Assembly (NCBI GenBank): GCA_002633025.1
Contig: NMRB01001154.1
Location: 27,100 to 91,099, forward strand
DNA from: Notospermus geniculatus
Lineage: Eukaryota; Nemertea; Pilidiophora; Heteronemertea; Lineidae
Length of the DNA stretch: 64,000 bases
Direction of reading: 5' to 3'
This document shows positions 23,256-34,069 of the stretch, in pieces. Position numbers and translations under genes: made by a program. How positions within the stretch are numbered: position 1 is the stretch's first letter; each line of letters begins with the position of its first letter. The notes below the pieces were generated by a model. It saw nothing but the letters and a program-made list of their open reading frames with translations, had not been told where the DNA came from and did no database searches.

Positions 23256-23639
23256 ATACTCTAGTTTCGTTCTTCTAAGGTTACTTCAGATATTTATGCT
23301 GTAGTTCTAGGCCTAGCCCACAATATAGACCATACACAGAATTTATTGATTCTATTCAACATAATGACCAATGAGTGAGTCTTGCGTTACTTGCACTGGG
23401 CCGCGAAGACTGCTTTGTTGGCAGGCACTATTAAAAGAGTGTCTGTTACAATCACTATTCCCTTATGAAGATAATGATGTCAGTAATCTGTGGTCGGATA
23501 AATTACTCTTCAATAGCCCTTTCCCTCCTCGCCTGTCAGTCACATTGAACAGCTCTTTATTTTGTCATGCATATTCAATAGGGTAGGCGGTCATATGGGT
23601 TTTCACTGAAGTAACCTTAGAAGAACGAAACTAGAGTAT
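23256..23639. mobile_element. 384-bp element with perfect 34-bp terminal inverted repeats
   Basis: Bases 23256-23289 and 23606-23639 are exact reverse complements over 34 positions (starts ATACTCTAGTTTCGTTCT). Weaker inverted similarity extends about 20 bases outward (GTATGATCAAAAATAG against the mirrored right flank). The 316-bp centre has no coding frame. Perfect arms suggest a recent insertion or selection to keep the pairing. Confidence 0.7.
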
Positions 23640-24590
23640 TTTTGGTATGATACATTTGTCAACTTAATGATTTTTCGAGAAGCTTATTGAAAAGCAAATT
23701 TATTATTTTAGTTTGACAATATCGCAAAATGTCGAACTTTCGATATACCTTTGAATGTTTGATATACTTTGATTTTTTCTAAAACTAGTTTCAAAGTAAA
23801 GTCATTTTATATTTGTGGATAGACGAAGACTGTAGCTGCATTTGCTAGCATACTGTGCTGAAATAAACTTTACGGTAAAGGTGCTTGAGACAGCTATGTT
23901 TAGGTTTGTTTCTATTGGATACCACGTTTTCATTGTCTGGACGTAATGAGATTACTGGTTTAGGTACACAATGCTTTCAACATTCCGACCAGGTTGTTCA
24001 CGAAACGTTTGAAATAATCAATTGAAAATCCAAAAGTGTTTTGTGTGTTTCCACGTACATGAAATCTGTTACCTTTATTAACACAAATATTTTTTTAACA
24101 AAAAATATTGGGTTACTGACCTGTTTTCCAGTAGAGAAATACTGTTGGATGTACTTACGGTATCAACTGTATGGTTTGAAACAAGTCGAATCATTTACTT
24201 TTTGAATTATGTTTCAGCGCCTAGATGTATCTCAGTCACTAAACTATGAAGTCAAAATAATGAGGCAGTTACGACATGGCCATGCATTATTAAAATCATT
24301 TCCCCCCCAAAAATCATTGTAAATATCTTGTAAGAAGAACTGAGTTCTTCTAAGTGCTGTTTTCCAAAGCTGAGTTTTACATTTCCACTTATTTCGTGTA
24401 GGTTCTGTCCATAATATGCACTCTTTCTCCCATCTATGCCCGGAAAACAGTACTAGTATGCATAATGCATATATTGTTATACGTGTTTAAAGATTGGGCC
24501 AGGGATTTTCGACTTCCCACAAACTTTACAACATATACAAAGTTTGTTTACATGTAATTTGCGTTGTTTGGATATTCGTTCAATCTTAGA

Positions 24591-24725
24591 CAGGGCCGTA
24601 TTTAATTAGGGGGTAGGGGGCCAGCTGCCCCCCAGAGCCAACCAAAAATCGTGGTTTTCATGCGGGTTTGGGGCAAAAANCCCCCCCCCCCCCCCGCCCA
24701 GGAGCAAAAAGTTAAATACGGCCCT
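24591..24725. mobile_element. hAT-like MITE, CAGGGCCGTATTTA ends (copy 1, with N)
   Basis: It starts CAGGGCCGTATTTAA and ends TTAAATACGGCCCTA. CAGGG...CCCTG ends are typical of hAT elements. The centre is purine/pyrimidine skewed (GGGGGCAG, poly-C) and holds a single N inside a poly-C run, so its length is unreliable. It belongs to the same family as 27573-27713. A third partial copy may start at the far right window edge. Confidence 0.6.
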
Positions 24726-24793
24726 AGAATCTATCATGTACATTAGCCTTTTTACATTAGAATTTTCTTAAATGATTCGTATTGATAGCAAGG

Positions 24794-24957
24794 TTTTTCT
24801 TATAAGATTCGTGTAAGAAGAATCTTAAAACGCTTACTAAGATTTTCTTGCCATATCTTTTAAGAGAAATCTTACTAAACAAAAAATTATAAGAATTTTT
24901 CTTACAAGAAAAAGTGTTATTAATAAAAATCTTATACGAATCTTATAAGAAAAAAAA
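24794..24957. repeat. Palindromic AT-rich element
   Basis: TTTTTCTTATAAGATTCGT on the left is mirrored on the right (ACGAATCTTATAAGAAAAA). Inner words such as AAGAATCTT and TCTTAC also pair. The unit could form a long hairpin. There is no coding content. Confidence 0.55.
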
Positions 24958-27372
24958 TCTGTACTCTATTTTTTTCTAGTATTTTACCAAGAAATGTGTG
25001 CACGTGCTTAGCTAAATTGAATATCAATGTTATGTTTGACATTTGATCACGTTTATGAGAATTTTGCTACATTCAGGTTTATTGAAATTTGGTGCTATTG
25101 TGTCGTAAGAACATTGTGGCTGCTCTAATTGGATTACTGACTATTGGATGGTGCCAGGTGTGCAAATGTGCAAAATGCACACACACACACACGTTATAAA
25201 CAACACAATACCGGGGGTGGGGGTGGGGATGGGCTTGCATCCGTGGACCACATTCCACCGGCGAACGATGCACAGAGTTGTTATTGGAACAGCAAAGTTA
25301 AAGTCAAATGATAAATGATGATAATTGTAACTAAAAAGTTAAATATTGCGGTTTGTGAGGACAATAAAAGGTTAAAATTCAAACTTTAAAATTCAAGATT
25401 TGAAATTTTAAATTAATGTTAGTAATGAAGAAAAAGGAAGCCGCAGTACGCACCTCATAGAACTATGTTGTAATCTCTGACAGTCATCGATTTCATCCGT
25501 ATAAATTAAATATCTTATCCGTCTGAAATTGCACATTTCACATGCTGTCTCATCACCAAAATGAAATTTAATTGCCCCCATACCACCTCATAGACCAATG
25601 TGATAACAATGACCCAATTGCTTCCTCCTATTGTAGGGTTAGAAGGTTCATATTACCAAGAAACTTGTCAAGGGTACTCAGATACAGGGGAGTATGTGCA
25701 AAATTCCATCAATGGGAAACAAGTGCCTTGTGACTCGCCTCTTCCTGTGACGAAACAACCGGAGTGCACAGTAACTCATGAAAACTATTTGTAGGTTACG
25801 TATATGACTCTCAAAAATAACCAGTTGTAGTACTTGGCAATACAGTATCGACTTTACTACTTTAACGAAGAAATTATAATTTGTGTTGTATTTTTCTGTA
25901 AATTTAACAGTCACTTGATTTAACGCTGGGATTTTGATATTTTACACATTGTATAATGGATATTCATCTAGTGGTATACCAGTTTTTACCCAAATATCGA
26001 AGAGTTTCACCATGGCAAAATAATCAAAATTTCAGGCAAGAAAATTGATGCAGGACATAGATAAATATCGAGAGACACAAAAAAACTCGCCAAACTAATA
26101 ACAATTTTTATTTCAATATCCAACTAACTTAATTACTGAAATTCCACCTGCTTAAATTACAGAATATTTTGTGTGCAAGGTACAAATTTCAGTTTCACAT
26201 ATTAAAGTTTTTATTCGGCTAGAGCAAAAACAGTAGGGAGGTTGTGATCAGCGACTTATCACGGATCCTTATACGAATCGAATTGTACACAAAATTTGTC
26301 CTCGTTGTACAGAATACTGTCGGGTGCCGAACATCGCAATTCCAGAATCGGTAGGTGCAGTGACATATGACGCCTGAAATTTTGGGCACCATATTCTATT
26401 TTCATTGTATTTCTCTCTTGGATGCAGTGTACACTATCATGCAATTAAGTTAAATTAAATGAAAAAGAGATGGATGTCTTCTTTTTCAGCCTTTTGTGTG
26501 CACTGGAGATCATCCTCATAAGGATGGGCGATATCAAACGTTATCATGAGCCTGCCGACATTTAGACTGGTCTATCATGCACACAGTCCATCAAGGCTTT
26601 ATCGAGATGTGAAAATACCAGGTGCGCATTCCGTGAGAAAAAAAACTATTTCATCAAACCAACGATGTGAAAAAGGCGGGTCCGAAAATTCAAAAGGGTC
26701 CAAGTCCTTTTGGTATTGTGGTTTTGAAACGTACCACCCATTCCCATGATGCCGAGAGTAAAATATGCACTATATATTCATCTTGACTAAGTGCAAGTTC
26801 AATTGTTTTCTCGTCCATTGTTTCTTGTCCTCATTTAGGAAGCCTTCGAAGACACTAGTATTCCTGTAATGAGTAATACAAAAGACATTTGTATTTTGCA
26901 TGAAAAAGACGTTTGTTCTTGCAATTGACCCAAATTGACCACACCCGTTTGTTTATACAAGTTAACGAATCTTGTAAAAACGAGGTGAAAAAGAAATATT
27001 GTGAAGTTGAACTCGAGGGGCAATTTCGCTTCGAGTTCAAAGTAAAAATGCGTAACTTAAGGGTAGGTATTTCCTTGACGGAAATGCAGAGTGTGAACTA
27101 TCGGAATCGCACTCCTTGGACATATTTGAATATTCATGTCCATGTGAAGAGGCAGACTGTGGCGTGATACCGTTACTATGTTTTTAAATACATTTAACGA
27201 TTGATATTTTAAGATGTAATGTGAGCTTAGCGTACACATGTAATGGGGACGCTAGCTCACTGCCTCAATAGGTGTCACTAGTGGTTAAAACTATTGAAAT
27301 GAAACTGACATCCCGGTCCTGGTCAATTTCCCACAGAAAAAGGTTCATCGTCGCCGTCATCATATGATTTAA

Positions 27373-27562
27373 GCCCCCGTCACATATCCCCCGGGCCCCG
27401 TACGATTTTCCCCACCCAGCGGCTTGCCGTGAATTTTACGGACAGCACGGGTCCATTACGATTTTCGTTTTCATTTCTACGGTTTTCATTCCCCGGGGAT
27501 CAGGGGCAATCTGTCTGTTTTTACTCGTCGTACGTGCCCTGGAGTGGATATGTGACGGGGTC
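27373..27562. mobile_element. 190-bp MITE flanked by TTAA (GCCCCCGTCACATATCC ends)
   Basis: The left end GCCCCCGTCACATATCC and right end GGATATGTGACGGGGTC pair, with TTAA at 27369-27372 and 27563-27566. Only ten bases separate it from the hAT-like copy at 27573. Confidence 0.65.
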
Positions 27563-27572
27563 TTAAGCATTA

Positions 27573-27713
27573 CAGGGTCGTATTTAAGTTTTTGGTCCAG
27601 GGGGGCGGAAGACATCTTTTTGCCATTTTTGCCCAAAATCCGCATGAAAATCACGTTTTTTGGTTCGCTCAGGGGGGCAGTTGCCCCCCTCGCCCCCTTT
27701 AAATACGGCCCTG
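27573..27713. mobile_element. hAT-like MITE (copy 2)
   Basis: Starts CAGGGTCGTATTTAA and ends TTTAAATACGGCCCTG. The centre has GGGGGCAGTTGCCCCCCT. Same family as 24591-24725. A partial GCATTA match flanks both ends, but a clean 8-bp target duplication is not visible. Confidence 0.6.
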
Positions 27714-30380
27714 CATTATTTATTGCATCCATAGGTGTTGGACAAGGTACCACTGATTTGAAGTGACCAATCAGCCTTTTCAAACAGCACTTTATTTTCT
27801 AACAAACTATTGCTTCACATTCTCAGATATATTCTTTATCACTAGGCCATGTTTGGTATCTGGCCTTTATAAAACCTCGGTTACACCTACATTGAAGTGT
27901 ATTGAGTGCGTCAAAAAGCAATATTTATATTTCAACTCATGCGCATTTCGTTCATTTTTGTTCAGGTTGAATTTCATTGCTGTTTAGAGTGGTCTGAACT
28001 AACACTTAAACGAATAATATTTTTTTAATGGTCAATGGAAAATGGGTAGAAAAGCTCTCATTGTTTAGGTCAACGGCACTCAAGACCATTCATGAGAAAA
28101 CATTCTTGACTTTCCTTGAAAGTTCACACGCAGTTGGTGTACTGTATCGACGGAGGAGAATGTAGGCCGCCATTTTTTTTTCATTTCTGGGACCGAGTCG
28201 ATGGTCTGTCACCTGAATCTTCACGGTAAACGCCTACAAAGTAAACTCTCTCAGTTCACTCAAAAACAGATCATATTGCGTGTAGTTTAAAAATGTTCTG
28301 GTATTACTGTACCGTAAAGCACCATGGAACCTATCAACATACTCTATTCACTCACTCATAAGACCCCAAGCACAACAATACCCATGCTGTAATAGTCGTT
28401 TCTTCGATTGGTTTTAATTGTAATTTTAAATGTCTGCTAGAGTGTCATGACTGTCATTGTGGATCTGGAATAAGGGTTCTCAATTCGATCCTATGGTGTT
28501 GTATCAATGAAACCTTAGTCGTGGTATTGCCAATGCATTTTCGATTCACTTTACCTTGTGTTTCAAAAACTCCATCAGTCCACTGTCGCCGAAAGCCCAC
28601 AATCACGCAACGATGACGAAATGGTCACACTGCAAAGCACCTGAATAGATACATGTATACACCCTTAATCCCGTTGTAGTAGAATATACTGCCCCCCTCC
28701 CCCAGCAGTTCATTTATACGGATTAAGCGGCACCATTGAATTGTACTCTTAGATGGATCACCCTTAATCCTGTGACGAAACATACAGGAGACATTAGGAA
28801 GACCGAGACATTAGATTCTATCACACCCTGACAAACAGTAGAGGGGGCATCAGGCAGTCGGAGGCATTACATTATCTCGTACCTCAAGTAAAATTCCGTG
28901 AATGTGATTGGCTCATTTACGTCATGTGACCTTGTGTCATTTCGATATGTCCCCCCGCGGGCGGTCATATCGCGATATGTTGCCCGCTACCATGGCTACG
29001 TAATGGCCGCCGCTTTTTTCACTCTCTCGGTTCGCAAGTTCGAACGGCCATAGAACAAATGCAGTCTCTTCAAACGGAAAAATACCACTCACATTCTCAT
29101 TTCTTGGAAGTAAGCAGTAGCCTTGATGCAAAATGGTCAACTCAAAATGCCCCGACGTCTTTACACCGGGGCCAGTTGGGTGGGTTTTGCATTGAATACA
29201 CTCAGTCGTCAACACTCAGCATGTGACGTCGCATCGCGTCATTTCGCTGGAGCACACGTGAATGCACTGTGGATGCATTACGTCACGTCACGTCATTTCT
29301 TGTTCTTAGCATTGATTCTAATTTTTCATAAAAGAAAGTCGTTTTCAATCAACTAGACTTTCGGTACGAGATAAAAAATGTTGCCCTCAATGTCGGGTGA
29401 CATACCTCATGTCCCCCCTTTGGGATGATATAGACATATCATCGACATATCACCGTGACCAACAGTGCAGGCGGGCATCAGGAAGTTGGAGGGATGGTGT
29501 GACAGATTATAATGATCTCCCCGCAAATACGACATCGTCTGGTGACTTAGACCGACTACGGGCCTTGAATAGATTCCCTGGAGTCCTTTGTATCAAGATA
29601 AATTCAGGGTCGACAGGTACCACAAGGTACGACCAGGCACCTGTCGATCCCCCAACCCCACCCGCAATTTATCAACCGACCATTTTCAGATAGAACACGA
29701 CTAACTTATCTTAATTTCATTTCAGCGATTCAGGGATGGACCGTGGACTTGCAGCTCGACGATATGGTGAGGTGAAATCATGGCGTGGAATGGAATTTAC
29801 TACTGATATCTCTCTCTGGTGGAAGCTTGGCAAAACCTATCTGTAGGTGAAACCACGGATTTTATTACAGACAGTGACGTGTATAAACTTTGCAGGATAT
29901 CATTCTAAAGCCACAAGGGATAAGTCCTCACTGAAGACATGGAAAACTGGTAGGAAATTTCTTTTTAGGCCCGTGACCTCCCTTGGCACATCAAAGAAGG
30001 AACACCAACAGGAACAATCAGCCGTTGTGGAACAGTCAGCCGGTGCCATCTTTTGGTGCCAAAAGATGGCACCAAGGTTATATTGGACCAGTACAAAAGA
30101 AAATTCTCTTGATTGGTGCTCAATCAACCATAAATGGGTCCGATGGCCATTGAATTGGGTCGTGGCGACACCTATTCAATAGTATTGGTCAGCTGACTGA
30201 CAACTCCTATTCGTTGGTGACATGATAACGAAATGGCCAATGGACCATGTGCTCACCTGGTTGAATATACAAGACGAACTAATGACAATTAACAGGGAAA
30301 TGTGAAAGTAGGGGTGAATGTTGGTGTTCCTGNGGGGGGTGTTACGACGTTTTGTGGCGTTAGTTCAAACGACTTACAAT

Positions 30381-30774
30381 AGTGAGGTTTCGCAAATCTG
30401 ACGAAACACGAACTACGAAATACTAAATTGGACTTCATTTCCATGACGTAATGTATTTCAGGAGATGGTTGGTACCACAAAAATCGCCTGCTGTAAGAGT
30501 CACCTTTAGCGTATGACGTTAGACCGATAGAGTTACGGTGTATATTAAACTTTAAGGTTTATCTTTCGTCTCCACTTCGTAGATACGAAGTGGAAATTTA
30601 AAAATTCAAGATGCACCATAACTATCCCGGTCTTACATGATATGTTAAAAGACGCACCTGCAGCAGGGACATTTGTGGTACCAACCATCTCCTGAAATAC
30701 ATTACGTCATGGAAATGAAGTCCAATTTCGTATTTCGTACTTCGTGTTTCGTCAGATTTGCGAAACCTCGCTAT
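30381..30774. repeat. Long inverted repeat, two ~113-bp arms
   Basis: 30381-30493 is the reverse complement of 30661-30774 with few changes (shared words: GAGATGGTTGGTACCACAAA, TTTCCATGACGTAATGTATT, TTCGCAAATCTGACGAAACA). The loop is about 170 bases. A transcript would form a near-perfect long hairpin. It could be an old TIR element; no target duplication was recognised. Confidence 0.65.
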
Positions 30775-32535
30775 TTACGCTACAGAGTGTCGTACATTGT
30801 TTTGCCTGGTTACTTTTCAGGATATTCCCTTTTCAGGTACCAAAGCTGAATCTGCGTCTGAAAGTGTCTTAAGATAAATTTAGAACCAGGTCCTACTTAT
30901 AATTAGTGTTGGGACCGCAAATGCTTCCACCTGCACGGGTGCCGTCACCCGCGCATTCTGCAAGGCGTTTCTAATCAATGGCGTCTCTAACTACACACAG
31001 GTCTTTTGACACAATCAGAGACCAAGTAAGGAACATAAAGTTAAATATGGAAGACCTTAACATGATGTATATGTATAGAAAATTTTACCACTACTGGTCC
31101 TGACCGAAAGCCTGCAGTATGGGAGAAAATACGAATTTTCAATCTTCGATTACGAGACCACTTTCGGCCATTTCCGATGACGACACCATTTCCGGCCATT
31201 TTCCGACGTCGATGGGGAGGTGATTCCAAGTTTTAATGTTCCGGTGAGTATTGCATAAACGAGTTCGGAATGACAATCATTTAACACGGATACTCGAAAA
31301 AAAGTTCTACCTCTTACTTTTTGTATTGCAGGAAACTGGATAGCGGTGCTAAGGAACTTCATCACAGTCCAACGAGAAACATTATGGTTTACTGGTGAGC
31401 ATTTGTTGGCCATATTGTAGTTCAAAGAGGAGCCTAAATGGCACCTGGATAAAGTCATGACGCTCTTTCGCGCTTACGTGGAGTATGAAATTTTCGATGA
31501 CGGCTGATTACCGAATTTTTCCCGACGACGAGGGCCGATTTTCAACCATTTTGCCGATGATGACGTGTTTTTCGATGGATTTTTTCCCCACACCCAGGTG
31601 AGTATTTCCCGTAATTATTTGAAAGGAAGAGCGCCTCCCCCCCCCCCCCCCCCCCCNACTTTGCATCTTTCTTTCTAGATCTCTCTTGGAAACGGTCCTG
31701 AGGACCTTTCCTGACTTGCAATTTTTGTGTCTCCGGCGTCGGTATCATCGAAAATCATCCGCAACTTTCTTCATGATGTCTAGAAAAACCTTCAACGTCA
31801 GCTCAGTTATACGGTACTGGGAGAAACATTGATTAGAACGTCCAACTTCCAAAATGGAACATTATTTTAGGAAGGTAAGCGAATAGCTTTTATTGTATGA
31901 AGATTTCCTTATTTGTAATATTTTCCACTCGCTGTCTGCATCGATGCTCTGGGAGATCGATTTTGAATGTGTATTTGCCCCACCTGGCCCAGGTGGAATT
32001 GGTCTCTCCCATTTATGACAACTACCAGAACAGAAAGGATTTCAACTGCCATTTTGAAATTTGTCACGTCTGTGTGTGCTCTAGATTTGGATTTTTTTCT
32101 GATTATAACTTACGTACCGATATCCAACAAACAGCACAAAAATGACACACAATTAAAATGATAAGACACGTAAAGGTAGCCTCCAATTTCGCAAATTTTC
32201 GACCCCAAGCGCGGTCTTACTCAGGCGCTTTCTAGTAGATCCCAGAAGTGAATCAGAGATCCACGTTCTTGCTGCTCTCGCCAGCACGTTCTTGCTGCTC
32301 ACACATTAGCATTTTTACCGTCTCGCCCTTCCCCAGTTCGCATCACGGCAAAAAATAACAATAACCACGTGAGATTCATACTGTATGTATATTATAATAA
32401 TACACTGTATTTACAATGAAACAATACAAAAGATTATAAAGTCCACACATGCCGAGAACAATCTTTTTCATTAAGGGCCGGTTTGACGGGCGGTTTTATC
32501 GCCGCGATAATCGCCACGTTTTTAACGGTCAGTAA

Positions 32536-32774
32536 AGGGCCGTTTTGACGGGCGTTTACATCGCGGCGATTTTAACGCGATTGGCGATATCGCATCCAAA
32601 ACGCCCGTCAAAACCCCCAAAACGCCAACAGCGGGTGACATCGCCAGCGAGAGAAAAAAGCCATGGTAAAACTCGATCAACAGTCGATCGTCCTACGGAG
32701 CGATATCAGTTTTTACTGAGCGTTAAAAAGGTGGCGATCATCGCGGCGATAAAAACGCCCGTCAAAACGGCCCT
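32536..32774. mobile_element. MITE with AGGGCCGTTTTGACGGGCG ends
   Basis: Left AGGGCCGTTTTGACGGGCGT and right ACGCCCGTCAAAACGGCCCT are exact mirrors. TAA precedes and TTA follows, consistent with a 3-bp TWA duplication as used by Harbinger transposases. A partial copy of the same end lies just upstream near 32475. The centre is rich in CGATCG and GCGATA words. Confidence 0.65.
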
Positions 32775-33079
32775 TTACATCCGCCAGTATGTACTCAAAA
32801 CAATATTTCATCGCTCTTCACCACGTTTCAAATGTAGTTTTAAGGGAGCAAAAATGGGGCGGATGAGTGTTCGATATATTGCATGATGATCTTACATTGT
32901 ACACGTTGTATCTCATGGCGGCCATTGAATGTTCCATATTTACGCTACACAGTTATCAGGCCAAGCTTACATGTACCACACTTGATTGTTAGCCTTGGAT
33001 ATTTTAGCAAAAACTCGGGGTACCGCCGGTGTGCAACTTCATTATTCGAAAACAGGAAGAAATTTAAAATATTGCCTAA

Positions 33080-33210
33080 GGGCTGGTTCATACTCCGTTC
33101 GGATTTTACGCCGACTATGATCAATTTCAATATGTGTGCACATTCACGCCTTGGAAACCTGCGATCAGTTTCATGCGCTTGACGGTCCGCGAGCAAGTAT
33201 GAACTAGCCC
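33080..33210. mobile_element. 131-bp MITE with TAA duplication (GGGCTGGTTCATACT ends)
   Basis: Left GGGCTGGTTCATACT and right AGTATGAACTAGCCC pair with one mismatch. TAA stands directly outside both ends (33077-33079 and 33211-33213), a PIF/Harbinger-type target duplication. Confidence 0.65.
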
Positions 33211-33275
33211 TAACACCCCACGTCTTCCTCCTTTACAATGAAATAAGTGATGTCTAATACAAATTATTTACACTA

Positions 33276-33545
33276 CACTGAAAAAAAAATCCTAATCATG
33301 TTGAGTACCTTCGGGGTACTCGTTTTGTCCGTGAGATGAGTAGAAAGTTACTCATATTGAGTAGAAAGATACTCATAGCTAGTAGAAAGATACTCATAGC
33401 GAGTAGTAAGGAACTCCAAATGCAGCTCCTTGGCCCGCTGAGTACCCGATGAGTACCCGATTAGTACCTTTCTACTCATCTCACGGACAAAATGACTGAT
33501 GAGTAGTCCAAAGTACTCAACACGAGCCGGAATTTTTTTTCAGTG
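33276..33545. mobile_element. 270-bp TA-flanked MITE with internal GAGTA repeats
   Basis: CACTGAAAAAAAAATCC at the left and GGAATTTTTTTTCAGTG at the right are inverted ends, flanked by TA on both sides. Inner arms also pair (GAGTACC, CTCATCTCACGGACAAAA). The centre contains three copies of an AGTAGAAAGATACTCATAGC-type unit. It sits 110 bases past the receptor gene's stop codon, so it may lie within the 3'UTR. Confidence 0.65.
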
Positions 33546-33654
33546 TAGATGCCACTAGCGACATTCATAAGTTGATCAAATTCAACCAGTCATCAGCCAG
33601 CTCAGGCCGCGGCAACTACGGAAGCATCCTGCTGATCGGCAATCACGTCAACAG

Positions 33655-34069
33655 CTATACCCTCTCAGTCCCCTGATGCAAGTCGAGGTATACCGGTTCC
33701 TGACGGGGGGAGGTATCCAGAGAAGCATACGTGGATCCCCCGTCACCATCATTCCCTTGGCTTCGGCCAGCAAACGGTCCATTGGCGTATTCCGAATCGA
33801 CCGTGTTGTTATCCACTTGCTGATTAATGTAGCTTACATTTACATACTGGGCTTCCGCACCAGCATCCCCGTTGGGTCTTCTTTCGTCATATACAAAACC
33901 GTGATTTTGTTGTCCGCCAAGATTTTCGTGACGTTCGGTCACATTGGTCTTGTCGTCTCTGTGACCACCGGTAGGCCGTGGTGATGTTGAAACTTCAGCT
34001 GATCCCTGTGTGCCTAATTCATACTGTCCATCGCGGCGGGTCTTCCCGAAGCGAATGAACCCAAGTTTC
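33655..34069 (-). CDS. Receptor terminal exon: cytoplasmic tail with YxN motifs
   Basis: The acceptor TTATTTCTGCAG joins phase 2 to give [15 protein letters not shown], a basic stop-transfer sequence after the helix. The 137-residue tail carries seven tyrosines: [33 protein letters not shown] and VYLDL. YVNV, YINQ and YANG match the Grb2 SH2 pattern pYxN, and STYASL matches the ITIM pattern S/I/V/L-x-Y-x-x-L. The tail is otherwise hydrophilic (Gly, Asp, Asn, Gln). Tyrosine phosphorylation and adaptor recruitment are inferred from motifs only. Confidence 0.82.

Larger units (their letters stand above)
22157..33654. other. Intergenic stretch between the two genes
   Basis: About 11.5 kb upstream of the mucin gene and downstream of the SRCR receptor gene. 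No frame here has domain-like sequence; the longest are about 110 codons and cross palindromic repeats. Contents that can be named are listed separately: palindromic elements at 22217, 23256, 24591, 24794, 27373, 27573, 30381, 32536, 33080 and 33276. There is also a CA microsatellite near 25178, poly-C tracts ending in single Ns (24680, 31657) and one further N (30333). Confidence 0.6.

Noticed and set aside
29397-29693. 98-codon plus frame in the intergenic region
   Set aside because: Mixed low-complexity and GACATATC-type repeat sequence, no homology recognised and no splice support.
29847-30182. 111-codon frame with a long GGTGCCATCTTTT palindrome
   Set aside because: The palindrome shows repetitive DNA; no protein features.
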